Source: Terriglobia bacterium | GTDB taxonomy: Bacteria > Acidobacteriota > Terriglobia > Terriglobales > Acidobacteriaceae | Reading direction: 5' to 3' | Length of the DNA stretch: 64,000 nt | Assembly: GCA_032252755.1 (NCBI GenBank) | Contig: JAVUPY010000073.1 | Coordinates: forward strand, 60,507-124,506 | Shown: one piece after another, positions 26,338 through 35,780 of the stretch | Layout: the number at the start of each line of letters is the position of its first letter | How positions within the stretch are numbered: the stretch's first letter is position 1 | Position numbers and translations under genes: made by a program | Notes under the pieces: model-generated | Told to the model about the DNA's origin: nothing | What the model saw: only the letters and a program-made list of their open reading frames with translations | Database searches by the model: none

Positions 26338-28596
26338 TTAAGCGTTGTCGCGATAATAGGCGCCGTAGTTCGCGCCGTAATAGTAGTAATAGTGCGGTTG
26401 ATCCATATCGATCGCGTTCACCACGACGCCCTGCACACGAGCCTTGACCTGTGCGAGAAGTTCCGATGCGCGCCGCAGCGCGTCTTTCGCGGTTTGCCGC
26501 GAGCGGATCACCAGCAGTACCGAATCGGACTCGACCGAGAGCAGCGCCGCATCGGTGACGGAGAGTACCGGCGGAGAGTCGATGACGATGTGATCGAACT
26601 CATTGCGCCACTGCGCCAAGTGCCGGCGCATCCGGTCCGAACTCAACATTTCGGCCGGTTGCGGCGGGGTTGGCCCCGCAAATACCGCATTCAACCCGGG
26701 AACGAGGGTTGGGAGAAGGACTGCACTGATATCGTCCTGACCGTTCAAAAGCGTCGACAGACCGGACGCCTGCGTACCCTTGAAGAATTTGTGAATACGC
26801 GCGCGCCGCAGGTCTCCGTCGATCAGCAGTACCTTCCCGCCACGCTGGGCGAGAACAATCGCTAGATTCACCGCCGTCGTGGTTTTGCCTTCCTGGGGAA
26901 GCGCACTGGTCACGAGAATGATTTTCGGCGGCGTGGAGGAGAGTAGAACCGACGTCCGCAGGGCGCGGTATGCCTCTGCCGCTTGCGACTGCGGACGCTC
27001 GTGTGAGAGCAGGGGAGGCGGCGAGAGAGCCGGAGTCTTTTTCAGCGCGAGCTTTTCCAGCCCATTGTTCGCCTTGGACTTTCCATCGACGATCTGCCGG
27101 GTTTCAGGGACGATTCCAATCACGGGAAGTCCCGAGGCAGCTTCGACGTCTTCCGGCAGGTTCACGGTGTTGTCCATCATCTCTAAGACCCCAGCCAATC
27201 CGATTCCGCCGAGTAGGCCAATCATGAAACCGAGAGCAAGATTGCGCGGAATGTTTGGTTCAACCGGGTACTTGGGTACGCGCGCCGGATCGATTACGGT
27301 TACGTTGCTGGAACGGAGACCCGCAACGACCCCAGCTTCTTTGAGGCGCTGCAACAGCCCTTCATAGAGCTGCCGATTCGTGTCGACGTCGCGCTTGAGC
27401 AGGTTGTATTCGATCGCGCTTTCATTGAGGTCATTTGCCGCCGACTTCTGCTTTTCAAACTCGGCGCGCAGCATCTTCTCGCGGTTTGCCGCCACAAGAT
27501 AATCGGCCTGGAGCCCCGCGAGCATCTTGACGCGCTCGGCCGAAATTGCTTTTTCCGTCTGCGCCAACTGGCTCTTCAACTCCTGCACTTTCGGATAGGA
27601 CGGACCGTAGACGACGAGCAGTTGGGCCAGGCGGTTGTTCAGGTCAGCTTCGGTGTCGCGCAATTTTCCTATGAGAGCGCCGCTATCCGTCTTGGCTATC
27701 AGTTCCGCGTCGCCGTTCTTCGCACCTTGATAACGCGTCTCCTTCAGGATGCGGTCCAGTTCGGCGTCCGTTAACTGCTTGTTCAGGTCATCCAGGCGCG
27801 AGGTCGTGATGTTCTGTTTGTCGTCTACCCCGACGATGTTGTGTTCGCGCTGGTAGCGAACGAGCTTTTCCTGCGAAACCTCGACTTTCGTCTGCAAATC
27901 TGAGAGCTGCTGCGTCAACCATTCGGTGGTCTGCTTAATCGACTGGAACTTCGAATCGAAATTGCTCTCCAGGTACGAATCGATGTACGCCTGAACTACA
28001 CGCGCAGCCATCTGCGGGTCGGGATCTTTGTAACGGATCTCGATGATCTGCGTTCGCGGAACAATGGTGACCGACAGACCGCTTCGCAATCGGCCGGCGA
28101 GGCTTACCTCTTCCGGCGTAGGTGGAGCAATCGCTCCAGGGAAAAAGTTCGTCGCACTTGATATCTCAGGTATTGCTCTAGGGGCGCCGGATCGCAGCTT
28201 ATGAGCCACCATCAGCGACAGCTGCTCGCTCTCCAGGACCTGGACCTGGGTTTCAAGCAGAAGACTGATGTCATCGACAGCGGCAATATTTCCATTCGTA
28301 GAGTCGTTATGAAGCCCAAAGACCTCGGGTGTTTCGCGCGCCACCGCAATGCGGCCGGACGATTCATATTTCGCCTGCATCCGCAGGGAAATAATTGTCA
28401 CCAGCGTCATTACAATGAACATGAAGGAAATGACTGCCCATTTCCGGCGAAGCAAAATGTGCCAGTAATCGCGCAGCGTGGGTTCTTTACGAGGCGGAGT
28501 CGGATAAGGAGCAGCGAAACGGATCTCTTCGAGCGCGCGATTAGTTCCGAAAGGAACTATGGTCGTCTCCGACCGACCCGACTCAGGACTGTTCAT
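26338..28596 (-). CDS. Wzz-type polysaccharide co-polymerase fused to BY-kinase
   Basis: A 752-residue inner-membrane protein controlling chain length and export. Two transmembrane helices (about 52-72 and 455-475) flank a periplasmic Wzz domain with long coiled-coil stretches and the terminal Pro-rich ARVPKYPVEPN. The cytoplasmic BY-kinase has Walker A ALPQEGKTTTAVN, A' VLLIDGDLRRA and Walker B DHIVIDSPP. It ends in a tyrosine cluster (HYYYYYGANYGAYY), the autophosphorylation tail. AAGGA lies 6 bases before the ATG. First gene of the minus-strand arm. Confidence 0.95.
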   Translation of the reverse strand: MNSPESGRSETTIVPFGTNRALEEIRFAAPYPTPPRKEPTLRDYWHILLRRKWAVISFMFIVMTLVTIISLRMQAKYESSGRIAVARETPEVFGLHNDSTNGNIAAVDDISLLLETQVQVLESEQLSLMVAHKLRSGAPRAIPEISSATNFFPGAIAPPTPEEVSLAGRLRSGLSVTIVPRTQIIEIRYKDPDPQMAARVVQAYIDSYLESNFDSKFQSIKQTTEWLTQQLSDLQTKVEVSQEKLVRYQREHNIVGVDDKQNITTSRLDDLNKQLTDAELDRILKETRYQGAKNGDAELIAKTDSGALIGKLRDTEADLNNRLAQLLVVYGPSYPKVQELKSQLAQTEKAISAERVKMLAGLQADYLVAANREKMLRAEFEKQKSAANDLNESAIEYNLLKRDVDTNRQLYEGLLQRLKEAGVVAGLRSSNVTVIDPARVPKYPVEPNIPRNLALGFMIGLLGGIGLAGVLEMMDNTVNLPEDVEAASGLPVIGIVPETRQIVDGKSKANNGLEKLALKKTPALSPPPLLSHERPQSQAAEAYRALRTSVLLSSTPPKIILVTSALPQEGKTTTAVNLAIVLAQRGGKVLLIDGDLRRARIHKFFKGTQASGLSTLLNGQDDISAVLLPTLVPGLNAVFAGPTPPQPAEMLSSDRMRRHLAQWRNEFDHIVIDSPPVLSVTDAALLSVESDSVLLVIRSRQTAKDALRRASELLAQVKARVQGVVVNAIDMDQPHYYYYYGANYGAYYRDNA

Positions 28597-28879
28597 GCGC
28601 GATCCTTGTGCTCACTTTCCAGCATTCCAAAATGGAACAAATGGGAGAGACACTCACTAACTCGCGATTCTAACATGCACTTTTTATGATTTCGGCCTCC
28701 CAAAATGGTTACTAATGCAGCGCTTTACCGAATTGGTACATGTGCTTTGGGGCTATTGGTTCGAGCGTAGTATCCCGGAACGGAATTCGGTGGAACGTGT
28801 GCTCGGCGTTAACAGGACGGCGGCAGTCCTGTGCTATCTTTCGAGTTACCAATCAGCGTCCAAACGAGTACCCCGCGTC
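28597..28879. promoter_or_regulatory. Divergent intergenic region between the two exopolysaccharide arms
   Basis: 283 bases separate the kinase gene (minus) from the flippase gene (plus) and should hold promoters for both arms. It contains a perfect inverted repeat, ACAGGAC (28812-28818) and GTCCTGT (28826-28832) with a 7-base centre, 48 bases before the flippase ATG. I found no correctly spaced sigma-54 -24/-12 pair and no strong sigma-70 pair. Confidence 0.5.
28812..28832. repeat. Perfect 7-bp inverted repeat upstream of the flippase
   Basis: ACAGGAC-GGCGGCA-GTCCTGT. The dyad could be an operator for a dimeric regulator or a leader hairpin in the flippase mRNA. No U-tract follows, so it is not a classical terminator. 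Confidence 0.5.
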
Positions 28880-30319
28880 ATGGATTCGAAACGCGTCGTT
28901 AACAATTCCATTGCTCTGTTCGTGATGGACCTCAGCAGCAAACTCGTGCCGCTGGTTACGTTTCCCTGGATTCTTCACGCGCTGGGTCCGGAAGGTTATG
29001 GAAAAGTAGGATTCGCTGCGGCAGTTACGGGATTTTTCGGACTGCTTGCGTCACCGGGTTTTCGTGCCTACGGAGTCCGAGAAGCCGCGCGTGCAGCCGA
29101 GGCGCCCCGGACGCTTGTGCAGAAGTTGATGAGTGCACGCATCCTGCTTGCGGTCTGCTCATGCTTGCTCCTGGTTGGGTTTACGTTCACATTTGCTCCC
29201 CGAGACCAGGCTACCAGGATTATCCTCCTGATCACCGGTGCCGGAATCCTCGTTAAAGCCGTCGACGTGCAGTGGCTTTACATCGGTCATTCCAAAATGT
29301 GGCGGGTGTCGCTGGTGACGATCGTGGGCCAGCTGGTGTACATGGCGATGATCCTGTCCTGGGTTCATCGGCCAGGTGATGCCTGGATCGTTCCGTTGGC
29401 CGCTGCCGTTTCGATTGCCGTTGGCGCTGCCATTCTGCTGAATCGGGCACACAAGGATTTCGACATCGGATTGCCGAAGTACATGCCTGAGGCATGGGCG
29501 AAGATTCTGCCCATCTGCGCCGTCCTGGGAATCGCGAGCATGATGTCGATGATCTACGACCAGATCGATACAGTCATGCTGCGGTATATGCGTACCGAGG
29601 CCGAAGTTGGATTGTACGTAGCAAGTTATCGGCTGATGGCGATCTCGATGTCGTTCCTCACAGTGTTGGCTACGGTCTTCTTCCCGTTGTTTTCTGGCGC
29701 AGCGAAACGCGACGCGCACGCGGACCGGCGGTACGCGCAATGGATGGCGAATTCCTCGATTGCGCTGGCACTGCCGATCGCCGCCGGTGGTTTTGTTCTT
29801 GCGCAGCCCGTCAGTCGCCTGGTCATGGGCGCTCGCTTTGCTGGCGCCGAACATCTGCTTCGCTGGTTGATGCTCAACCTGTTGAGTGCATCGGCGGCGG
29901 TGCTGTTCGCCTCGCGTCTGGTTCCCAATAATCGCGAGCGGAAATACCTGTTGAGCGTTGCTTCGGGCGCGGTAGCGAATGTTGCGCTCAACCTGGTGTT
30001 CATCCCCAAGTACGGGGCCATCGCCGCAGTGTTTACAACGATTGTTGCCCAGGCGATCGTGGCAGCGATGGCGTTTTATTTCAGTCGAGATTTGCCGCAG
30101 CCGGTATTCGCTCGTCCGCTTGTGGTGTCGTTGATCGCGACTGCCGCGATGATTGGCGGAATTCTGGCTGCCCAGCAGATGGTCAACGTGAATGTGGTAG
30201 TCGTTATCGCCGGCGGTGCGGGCGTATATGGACTTGCGCTGCTCGCGCTACAGGCATTGTGGAACCAGTTCGCGCGCGGTGAGGAAGCTGCAGTCGCGGT
30301 CCAGGGCAGGTCGGAATGA
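28880..30319 (+). CDS. Polysaccharide flippase (Wzx/MATE-like)
   Basis: About 479 residues with 12-14 predicted transmembrane segments, of the Wzx/PST family, which flips undecaprenyl-diphosphate-linked repeat units to the periplasm. The N-terminus NNSIALFVMDLSSKLVPLVTF and GPEGYGKVGFAAAVTGFFG is typical. ATG 28880 is preferred over the in-frame codon at 28715 because the extra 55 residues do not look like part of the family and carry no ribosome site. The stop overlaps the next glycosyltransferase start by 4 bases. Confidence 0.9.
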   Translation: MDSKRVVNNSIALFVMDLSSKLVPLVTFPWILHALGPEGYGKVGFAAAVTGFFGLLASPGFRAYGVREAARAAEAPRTLVQKLMSARILLAVCSCLLLVGFTFTFAPRDQATRIILLITGAGILVKAVDVQWLYIGHSKMWRVSLVTIVGQLVYMAMILSWVHRPGDAWIVPLAAAVSIAVGAAILLNRAHKDFDIGLPKYMPEAWAKILPICAVLGIASMMSMIYDQIDTVMLRYMRTEAEVGLYVASYRLMAISMSFLTVLATVFFPLFSGAAKRDAHADRRYAQWMANSSIALALPIAAGGFVLAQPVSRLVMGARFAGAEHLLRWLMLNLLSASAAVLFASRLVPNNRERKYLLSVASGAVANVALNLVFIPKYGAIAAVFTTIVAQAIVAAMAFYFSRDLPQPVFARPLVVSLIATAAMIGGILAAQQMVNVNVVVVIAGGAGVYGLALLALQALWNQFARGEEAAVAVQGRSE

Positions 30320-31473
30320 GCCCGAGCGCCAGTGTGGGTAGTGAATCCAAGCGCCGTTGTCTCGTATTGTTGCTCGAACCTACGCCTTACATCTTGCCAC
30401 GCGCGCTGTATCTCAAGCGCGATCCAACCCTCTCGGTGGACCTCTACTTCACATTCCTGAACGCGTCCCAGCCATGGGGCTTGGATGCCGATGCGGAAGG
30501 TGTTCCGGTATTACTGGATCGGTCAGTCTCGTTTGCAGCGAGAATGCGAAACATTGCCGCGCTGGTTCGCCGGATCGTCCGGGGCGAGTATGGAGCCGCC
30601 CACCTCGCGGGATGGGCGCATTGGGTGGTTAGGCTGTCGATCCTCGCTTGTCGCATGCGAGGTGTTCCGTTCGCGGTGGAATCCGATACGCCCCTTCGGA
30701 CGAGCAACGGCTGGCGCGGACGAACCAAAGACCGCGTCTACCCACTCTGGATGAAGTGGATCACATTCGCGATACCGGGCGGCACCCGGCAGGCCGAATA
30801 CTTTCGCCACTACGGCGTTCCGCAGGAGAAGATCCTTATATCGCACATGACGGTCGATACGGCGAGGGTTCGTGACGCCAGGACCCCGGCCCGGCGTGAA
30901 TTCAGAGAGGCGCGAGGAATTCCAACGGATCAGGTGGTATGTCTTTTTGTCGGGCGTCTCGTCCACCAGAAGGCTATCGACGTGCTCCTTGCGGCCTTTG
31001 AAATAGCTGCCGCACGCGATCCGAAACTGGGGCTTGCAATTGTGGGAGACGGTCCTGAACGGGAGCGAGTTGAAAAGTTCGTAGGCAAGTTTCCGGGTAG
31101 GGTATGGTATCCGGGTCGTGAAAACCAGCGCGGGGTAATATCGTGGATGCGCTCCAGCGATGCATTCATTCTGCCCTCACGCCGCGAACCGTGGGGGCTC
31201 GTCGTAAATGAGGCGATGGTGTGCGGTCTTCCCATCATCGTCTCAGATGCGTGTGGTTGCGTTGATGATCTTATCTTCCATCAAGAGAACGGTTACGTTT
31301 TCCCCGTCGACAATGTAGTGAAACTCGCGGAAGCGATCACCGCCATGGCAACCGACAAGGAGAAGCGAACAGCAATGGGGGAAGCCTCGCAACGAATCAT
31401 CGCACCGTGGGTGATCGAGCGTCAGGCAGAAACGATCAAGACAGCCCTCGTGAAGATGTTGGATTCGAGATGA
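30316..31473 (+). CDS. Family 4 glycosyltransferase
   Basis: 385 residues, GT-B fold. The C-terminal half has the nucleotide-binding core (VCLFVGRLVHQKAIDVLLAA, LAIVGDGPERERVEKF) and the E-x7-E motif in REPWGLVVNEAMVCGLP. Retaining transferase for the repeat unit; donor and acceptor are unknown. It overlaps both neighbours by 4 bases, so it is translated as part of a tight operon with the flippase and the second polymerase. Confidence 0.9.
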   Translation: MSPSASVGSESKRRCLVLLLEPTPYILPRALYLKRDPTLSVDLYFTFLNASQPWGLDADAEGVPVLLDRSVSFAARMRNIAALVRRIVRGEYGAAHLAGWAHWVVRLSILACRMRGVPFAVESDTPLRTSNGWRGRTKDRVYPLWMKWITFAIPGGTRQAEYFRHYGVPQEKILISHMTVDTARVRDARTPARREFREARGIPTDQVVCLFVGRLVHQKAIDVLLAAFEIAAARDPKLGLAIVGDGPERERVEKFVGKFPGRVWYPGRENQRGVISWMRSSDAFILPSRREPWGLVVNEAMVCGLPIIVSDACGCVDDLIFHQENGYVFPVDNVVKLAEAITAMATDKEKRTAMGEASQRIIAPWVIERQAETIKTALVKMLDSR

Positions 31474-32708
31474 AGTTCTTACGGATAGTATTCATACTCA
31501 CGGTGATGTCGTTCCTGGCGACGAACTTCCCGCTAGGTCTTGTAGGAGTTTACGCCCGGTTCCCGATGCTGGCGCTGCTGATCGCGGGCTGTCTTGCGAT
31601 GTTTGCACGCCTTCGGGTTCAGATCCTATCCCCGGTGCTGATCGCCTTCTATCTCTTCCTCACCTACAGCTTTATCACTACTTTCTGGACCGAAAACCTG
31701 GTGTTGAGTCTGACGAAATGGGTGCTTTACGGGTCAACAGTGCTCGCACTGCTGTTATCGGGAGCAATAATCGGGCAGAGCGGCGGAACCGAGAATCCTT
31801 TCGAACCCCTGGAATGGAGCGTCATTCCGCTGGTGCTTACGTCTCTGTTCGCGCTCGCCACCGGGCGGGGATGGGTCGAAGGTAATTTTCGCTCTTACTC
31901 CGGAAACTCCAATGCGCTCGGCGCCAGCCTTATGCTGACCGCGCCCTGGTTAATCTACGAATTGAAATTACTTCCACGCGCTTCTTCCAGGCATCGCCGC
32001 TGGATATATTTTCTGGCGGGCGCGCTGGTACTGGTTATGTTCGAGACGCACAGTCGAGCGGCGCTGGTTGCACTGCTGATTCTTTGCCTCATTGCAAGTC
32101 GATATGTGAGCGGGACCGGAAGAACGAAACTGGTCTATTTGACGGTTACGGTGCTGGTCCTGACGTACGCGATTACGGGCGCCGGACTCTTTGACAGGTT
32201 CTACTACACGTTTATCGAGAAGAAGAGAAGTGCGATCTTTTCGTCTCGCGAAGATCAGATGGACGTTTCCTGGGATGCGGCAAAGCTGGGCGGGGTGTAT
32301 GGAGCCGGATTTGGTGTCAGCGTCGGTATGTCTCGTTATTGGCAGGAAGGGGAAACTTTCTCCAGCGCTTCACGAGAGAAGGGGAACAGCATCTTCGGCA
32401 TCATGGAAGAGACCGGCGTCGTCGGACTATTCTTCTATTCCTGGGTTTTGCTGACGCTATTCTTCACATTTCGGAAATCATCCCGAAGTGCCGATGCCGG
32501 CCGACGCTTGATCGCGTTGATCGCCATGGGTTATCTGTGCGCGGCGTTATTCCATGGCCAATTTGAGGCTTGGTTCCTTTCATTCGGACCCGACGTTTCC
32601 GTGTACTGGGCGACGCTTGGACTCGCGATCGGAGCACTGAACCGTACGGGGGCCGTGGTGGGGACGCCGGTACAAGTTGCGCCGAAACTGACGGCCGCAC
32701 GCGCGTAA
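31470..32708 (+). CDS. O-antigen ligase/polymerase family protein (Wzy-type), copy 2
   Basis: About 412 residues with 10-11 hydrophobic segments. ATG 31470 overlaps the stop of the preceding glycosyltransferase (ATGA) and gives a natural membrane N-terminus (MKFLRIVFILTVMSFLATNF). The periplasmic loop region SREDQMDVSWDAAKLGGVYG and NSIFGIMEETGVVGLFFY matches Wzy_C. It is quite different from the copy at 23732, so either two polymers are made or one protein is a ligase. Confidence 0.85.
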   Translation: MKFLRIVFILTVMSFLATNFPLGLVGVYARFPMLALLIAGCLAMFARLRVQILSPVLIAFYLFLTYSFITTFWTENLVLSLTKWVLYGSTVLALLLSGAIIGQSGGTENPFEPLEWSVIPLVLTSLFALATGRGWVEGNFRSYSGNSNALGASLMLTAPWLIYELKLLPRASSRHRRWIYFLAGALVLVMFETHSRAALVALLILCLIASRYVSGTGRTKLVYLTVTVLVLTYAITGAGLFDRFYYTFIEKKRSAIFSSREDQMDVSWDAAKLGGVYGAGFGVSVGMSRYWQEGETFSSASREKGNSIFGIMEETGVVGLFFYSWVLLTLFFTFRKSSRSADAGRRLIALIAMGYLCAALFHGQFEAWFLSFGPDVSVYWATLGLAIGALNRTGAVVGTPVQVAPKLTAARA

Positions 32709-32710
32709 TC

Positions 32711-33520
32711 ATGAACAACTCTCTACGTTGGAAACGGCTGATCGGCAAGGGCTATTCGGTATTTCATCCGGCGCCATCGCCCAAACGGCCGCTGGCATTT
32801 GTATTGACATATCACTCGATTGGAACCGAGCGCGGTGTAACGGAAGAGAATTTCCGGCAGCAGATGTTCTGGCTCAGCAACTACGCCGCGGTACTCGAGC
32901 TCGATTCCGTCATAAAGGGCGAATGGATTCCTTCTCCTTCCGGCCTCGTCTGCGCGATTACATTTGATGACGGTTACGCGAGCGTATTTCGAAGCGCCTT
33001 TCCGATCCTGCGGCGACTGCGTCTTTCCGCCAGCGTCTATCTTCTCGTCGAGGCCATCGGCGATGGCGTCCGAAAGTCGTCCAACGAATTCGACGGTCTC
33101 TATCCTAACGAAGAGATGCTGACTTGGACTGAAGTCAGGGAAATGCAGGCTGGCGGAGTTCGATTCGGGTCGCATCTGCTCCGACACCATGACTTAACCA
33201 CCCTCCCCGATCCTGAAGGTGCCGACCAACTTCGCCGATCAAAGCAGGATATCGAAAACCGCCTCGGAGTAGCGTGCAGCAGCTTCTGTTATCCCTGGGG
33301 ACGCCACAATGACCGTACCGTGGACGCAGTTCAACGCGCTGGCTATGAAAACGCCGTGATTACGATCCAGGATCGTTGGGCCAGCGATCATCCGCCGGAC
33401 CGATACCGGATACCGAGGACGGATGTTCGGCGGGCGTACACGCTCGATGATTTCGAGAGTGTCGTGCAAGGTGACTGGGATTTTCTCGGTTACATCCAGC
33501 GGTTCCGGCGTTCATATTAG
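32711..33520 (+). CDS. Polysaccharide deacetylase (NodB/CE4 family)
   Basis: 269 residues. ATG 32711 lies 2 bases after the preceding stop. The NodB metal site is visible as ITFDDGYASVF (Asp pair) and FGSHLLRHHDLTTL (His ligands), with SSFCYPWGRHNDRTVDAV as motif 3. Probably removes N-acetyl groups from the polymer or its precursors. No signal peptide is seen, so it may act on the cytoplasmic side or be membrane-associated through an uncertain route. Confidence 0.88.
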   Translation: MNNSLRWKRLIGKGYSVFHPAPSPKRPLAFVLTYHSIGTERGVTEENFRQQMFWLSNYAAVLELDSVIKGEWIPSPSGLVCAITFDDGYASVFRSAFPILRRLRLSASVYLLVEAIGDGVRKSSNEFDGLYPNEEMLTWTEVREMQAGGVRFGSHLLRHHDLTTLPDPEGADQLRRSKQDIENRLGVACSSFCYPWGRHNDRTVDAVQRAGYENAVITIQDRWASDHPPDRYRIPRTDVRRAYTLDDFESVVQGDWDFLGYIQRFRRSY

Positions 33521-33593
33521 CCCCTTTCTCGCCACTTGCCATAGGTTGTACTTGCGGAATTCCGGCGACTGAAATACTGCTACACTGTGCCCA

Positions 33594-34829
33594 GTGTCGG
33601 AACAGAATTCATCAATTTCCGCTGCCAGGCCGAAGATTCTCGCGCTGCTCGGCTGCTATCTGCCGGGATTCAACTCGGGCGGGCCGGTGCGGACCGTCTC
33701 CTGCATGGTCGAAGCACTCGCACCGTTTTTCGACTGGAAGCTGGTTACGCTAAACCATGATTCGGGGAGTACGGAGATCTACAGCACTGTCCGAACCGGC
33801 GAATGGAACCGAGTTGGCAGCGGCGATGTGTTCTACATTCCAAAGTGGAACGCGCGTACGGTTCAGCGGATCGCGCACGAAGTGCAGCCTGACATCATTT
33901 ACCTGAACGGTTTCTTCTCGACATCGAGCATTTGCGCCCTGCTCGCGCGGAAGCGCGGAATGCTTCCGCAGGTACCCGTTGTGCTGGCGACGCGCGGCGA
34001 TCTCGCGGGGGGTGCGCTGGGGCTCAAAATCCTGAAGAAGCGCGGGTACATGAAAGTCGCTCGCGGGTTCAGCCTTTACTCCGGATTACATTGGCACGCC
34101 TCTTCGGATCGCGAGAAGTCGGAAATACTGAGCCAGTTGGAGCCGTTCGGCGTCTCGCCTGAGATTGTTCACGTGGCGCCTGACCTGGGTTTCGGTTATA
34201 AGCTGAGCGAAATTCGTAGACCTGAAAAGCATCCCGGTTCCGCACGGTTCGTTACATTAGGACGCATCGTGAGAATGAAGAATCCCCTGTTCACGCTCGA
34301 GAGATTGAGCGAACTGCAGGGCGAAGTAAGTTTGGATATTTTCGGGCCGTTGCAGGACCCCGAGCTTTGGAAGGAGTGCGAACAGAAGATCGCATCGCTG
34401 CCGGCCAATGTGACCGTGCGTTGGCATGGCTCGGTTTCCCCTCAGGGTGTTCTCGAAGAGTTGTCAGAAAGGCACTTCTTTATTCTCCCCACCCTGGGTG
34501 AGAATTACGGTCACGTAATCATTGAAGGGGCGGCTGCCGGGTGTCCGATCATCATCAGCAATCGCACCCAGTGGTTGGGATTGAGCAGTCAGTGTGTCGG
34601 CTGGGATATTCCATTGGAAAACACGGCGGAGTGGCGGCGAGTCCTGCAGGCGTGTGTCCATATGCCCGAGGCGGAATACCGCATCATGTCGCAAAAGGCT
34701 TCCGAGTTCGGCCGATCGGTAATGAACAGCAAGAGCAATCTCGAAGCGAATGTTGCATTGTTTCGCCGGGCTCTCGCTCCAATAGACAACACGGGCGTCG
34801 GATCATTCGTTAGGGGCGTGTCGCGATGA
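33594..34829 (+). CDS. Family 4 glycosyltransferase
   Basis: 411 residues, GT-B fold, with N-terminal GCYLPGFNSGGPVRTVSCMV typical of this subfamily and the C-terminal motif PTLGENYGHVIIEGAAAGCP (E-x7-E). Starts at GTG 33594 after a 73-base gap, the largest break in the plus arm, so an internal promoter is possible. The stop overlaps the next start by 4 bases. Confidence 0.88.
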   Translation: MSEQNSSISAARPKILALLGCYLPGFNSGGPVRTVSCMVEALAPFFDWKLVTLNHDSGSTEIYSTVRTGEWNRVGSGDVFYIPKWNARTVQRIAHEVQPDIIYLNGFFSTSSICALLARKRGMLPQVPVVLATRGDLAGGALGLKILKKRGYMKVARGFSLYSGLHWHASSDREKSEILSQLEPFGVSPEIVHVAPDLGFGYKLSEIRRPEKHPGSARFVTLGRIVRMKNPLFTLERLSELQGEVSLDIFGPLQDPELWKECEQKIASLPANVTVRWHGSVSPQGVLEELSERHFFILPTLGENYGHVIIEGAAAGCPIIISNRTQWLGLSSQCVGWDIPLENTAEWRRVLQACVHMPEAEYRIMSQKASEFGRSVMNSKSNLEANVALFRRALAPIDNTGVGSFVRGVSR

Positions 34830-35731
34830 GCGTGCCCATTTCCGTTCTTATCATCACCGGAAACGAAGAGATCAATATCCGGCAGGTGCTGGAGAATGTC
34901 TGCGGTTGGGCTGACCAGGTCTTTGTTGTGGACAGTTTCAGTACAGACCGGACGATCGAAATCGCGCGCGATATGGGAGCGGAAGTCGTTCAGAACCCGT
35001 GGCCCGGGTATTCTGCCCAGAAAAATTGGGCGCTAGATCATCTCCCGTTCCGCAATGAATGGGTCTTCATGCTGGACGCCGACGAGTTCTTGTCCGACGG
35101 CCTGAAACGGGAAGTCGAACAAATCCTGGCGGAGGACGGCCGCGGCTTCGACGGCTTTTACGTCAAATGGCGTCTCATTTTTTACGGCAAGTGGATACGC
35201 CATTGCGGGTGGTATCCGGCATGGGGGCTGCGGTTCTTCAGGCACCGCCTCGGACGTTATGAAAACCGTCCCGTCGATGAGCACCTGATCCTGGAGGGCA
35301 AGCTCAGCGAGTGCAAACATGACATCATTCATCGTGACTTGCACGACATGTCGTACTGGATCGCAAAGCATATTCGCTATGCGCAACTGAACACCGTTGC
35401 TTATGAGCAACTCGATAGAAACATAGGGGCCGACGAGCGCATTCGGCCCCGCCTGTTCGGATCGCAAGCCCAACGGCGTCGGTTCCTTAAGGAGAAAGTG
35501 TTCCGCCATCTCCCCGCGCGTGCTTTCTTCTACTTTCTATATCGCTATTTCTTCCGGTTCGGGTTCCTGGACGGTCCCAAAGGACTGGTCTTCTGCATCA
35601 TGCATGCCATCTTTGTGGAATTCAGGGTCGTGATGGAGTGGGAGAAAATGCATCTGCACGAGCTCAGACCTCATGCTGATGGCGAGGCGCCACCTCCCGT
35701 TATAGTCGAGAAGAGCTCCACTATGACGTAG
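34826..35731 (+). CDS. Family 2 glycosyltransferase (WaaE/KdtX-like)
   Basis: 301 residues. Start MSVPISVLIITGNEEINIR and DQVFVVDSFSTDRTIEIA give the GT-A Rossmann part; FMLDADEF holds the DxD motif. The segment GKWIRHCGWYPAWGLRFFRH is typical of the WaaE/lipooligosaccharide glucosyltransferase group. It ends with a C-terminal amphipathic region. Translationally coupled to the preceding GT4. Confidence 0.9.
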   Translation: MSVPISVLIITGNEEINIRQVLENVCGWADQVFVVDSFSTDRTIEIARDMGAEVVQNPWPGYSAQKNWALDHLPFRNEWVFMLDADEFLSDGLKREVEQILAEDGRGFDGFYVKWRLIFYGKWIRHCGWYPAWGLRFFRHRLGRYENRPVDEHLILEGKLSECKHDIIHRDLHDMSYWIAKHIRYAQLNTVAYEQLDRNIGADERIRPRLFGSQAQRRRFLKEKVFRHLPARAFFYFLYRYFFRFGFLDGPKGLVFCIMHAIFVEFRVVMEWEKMHLHELRPHADGEAPPPVIVEKSSTMT

Positions 35732-35780
35732 GACATCCGGCGGACGATCCGGTCCGGGCGCTTCTGGTCCTTACAGTATT

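Noticed and set aside
28597..28879. Sigma-54 promoter for the exopolysaccharide arms
   Set aside because: GG and GC pairs are present (for example TTGGTAC...TGCT) but their spacing is 2-3 bases short of the required distance.
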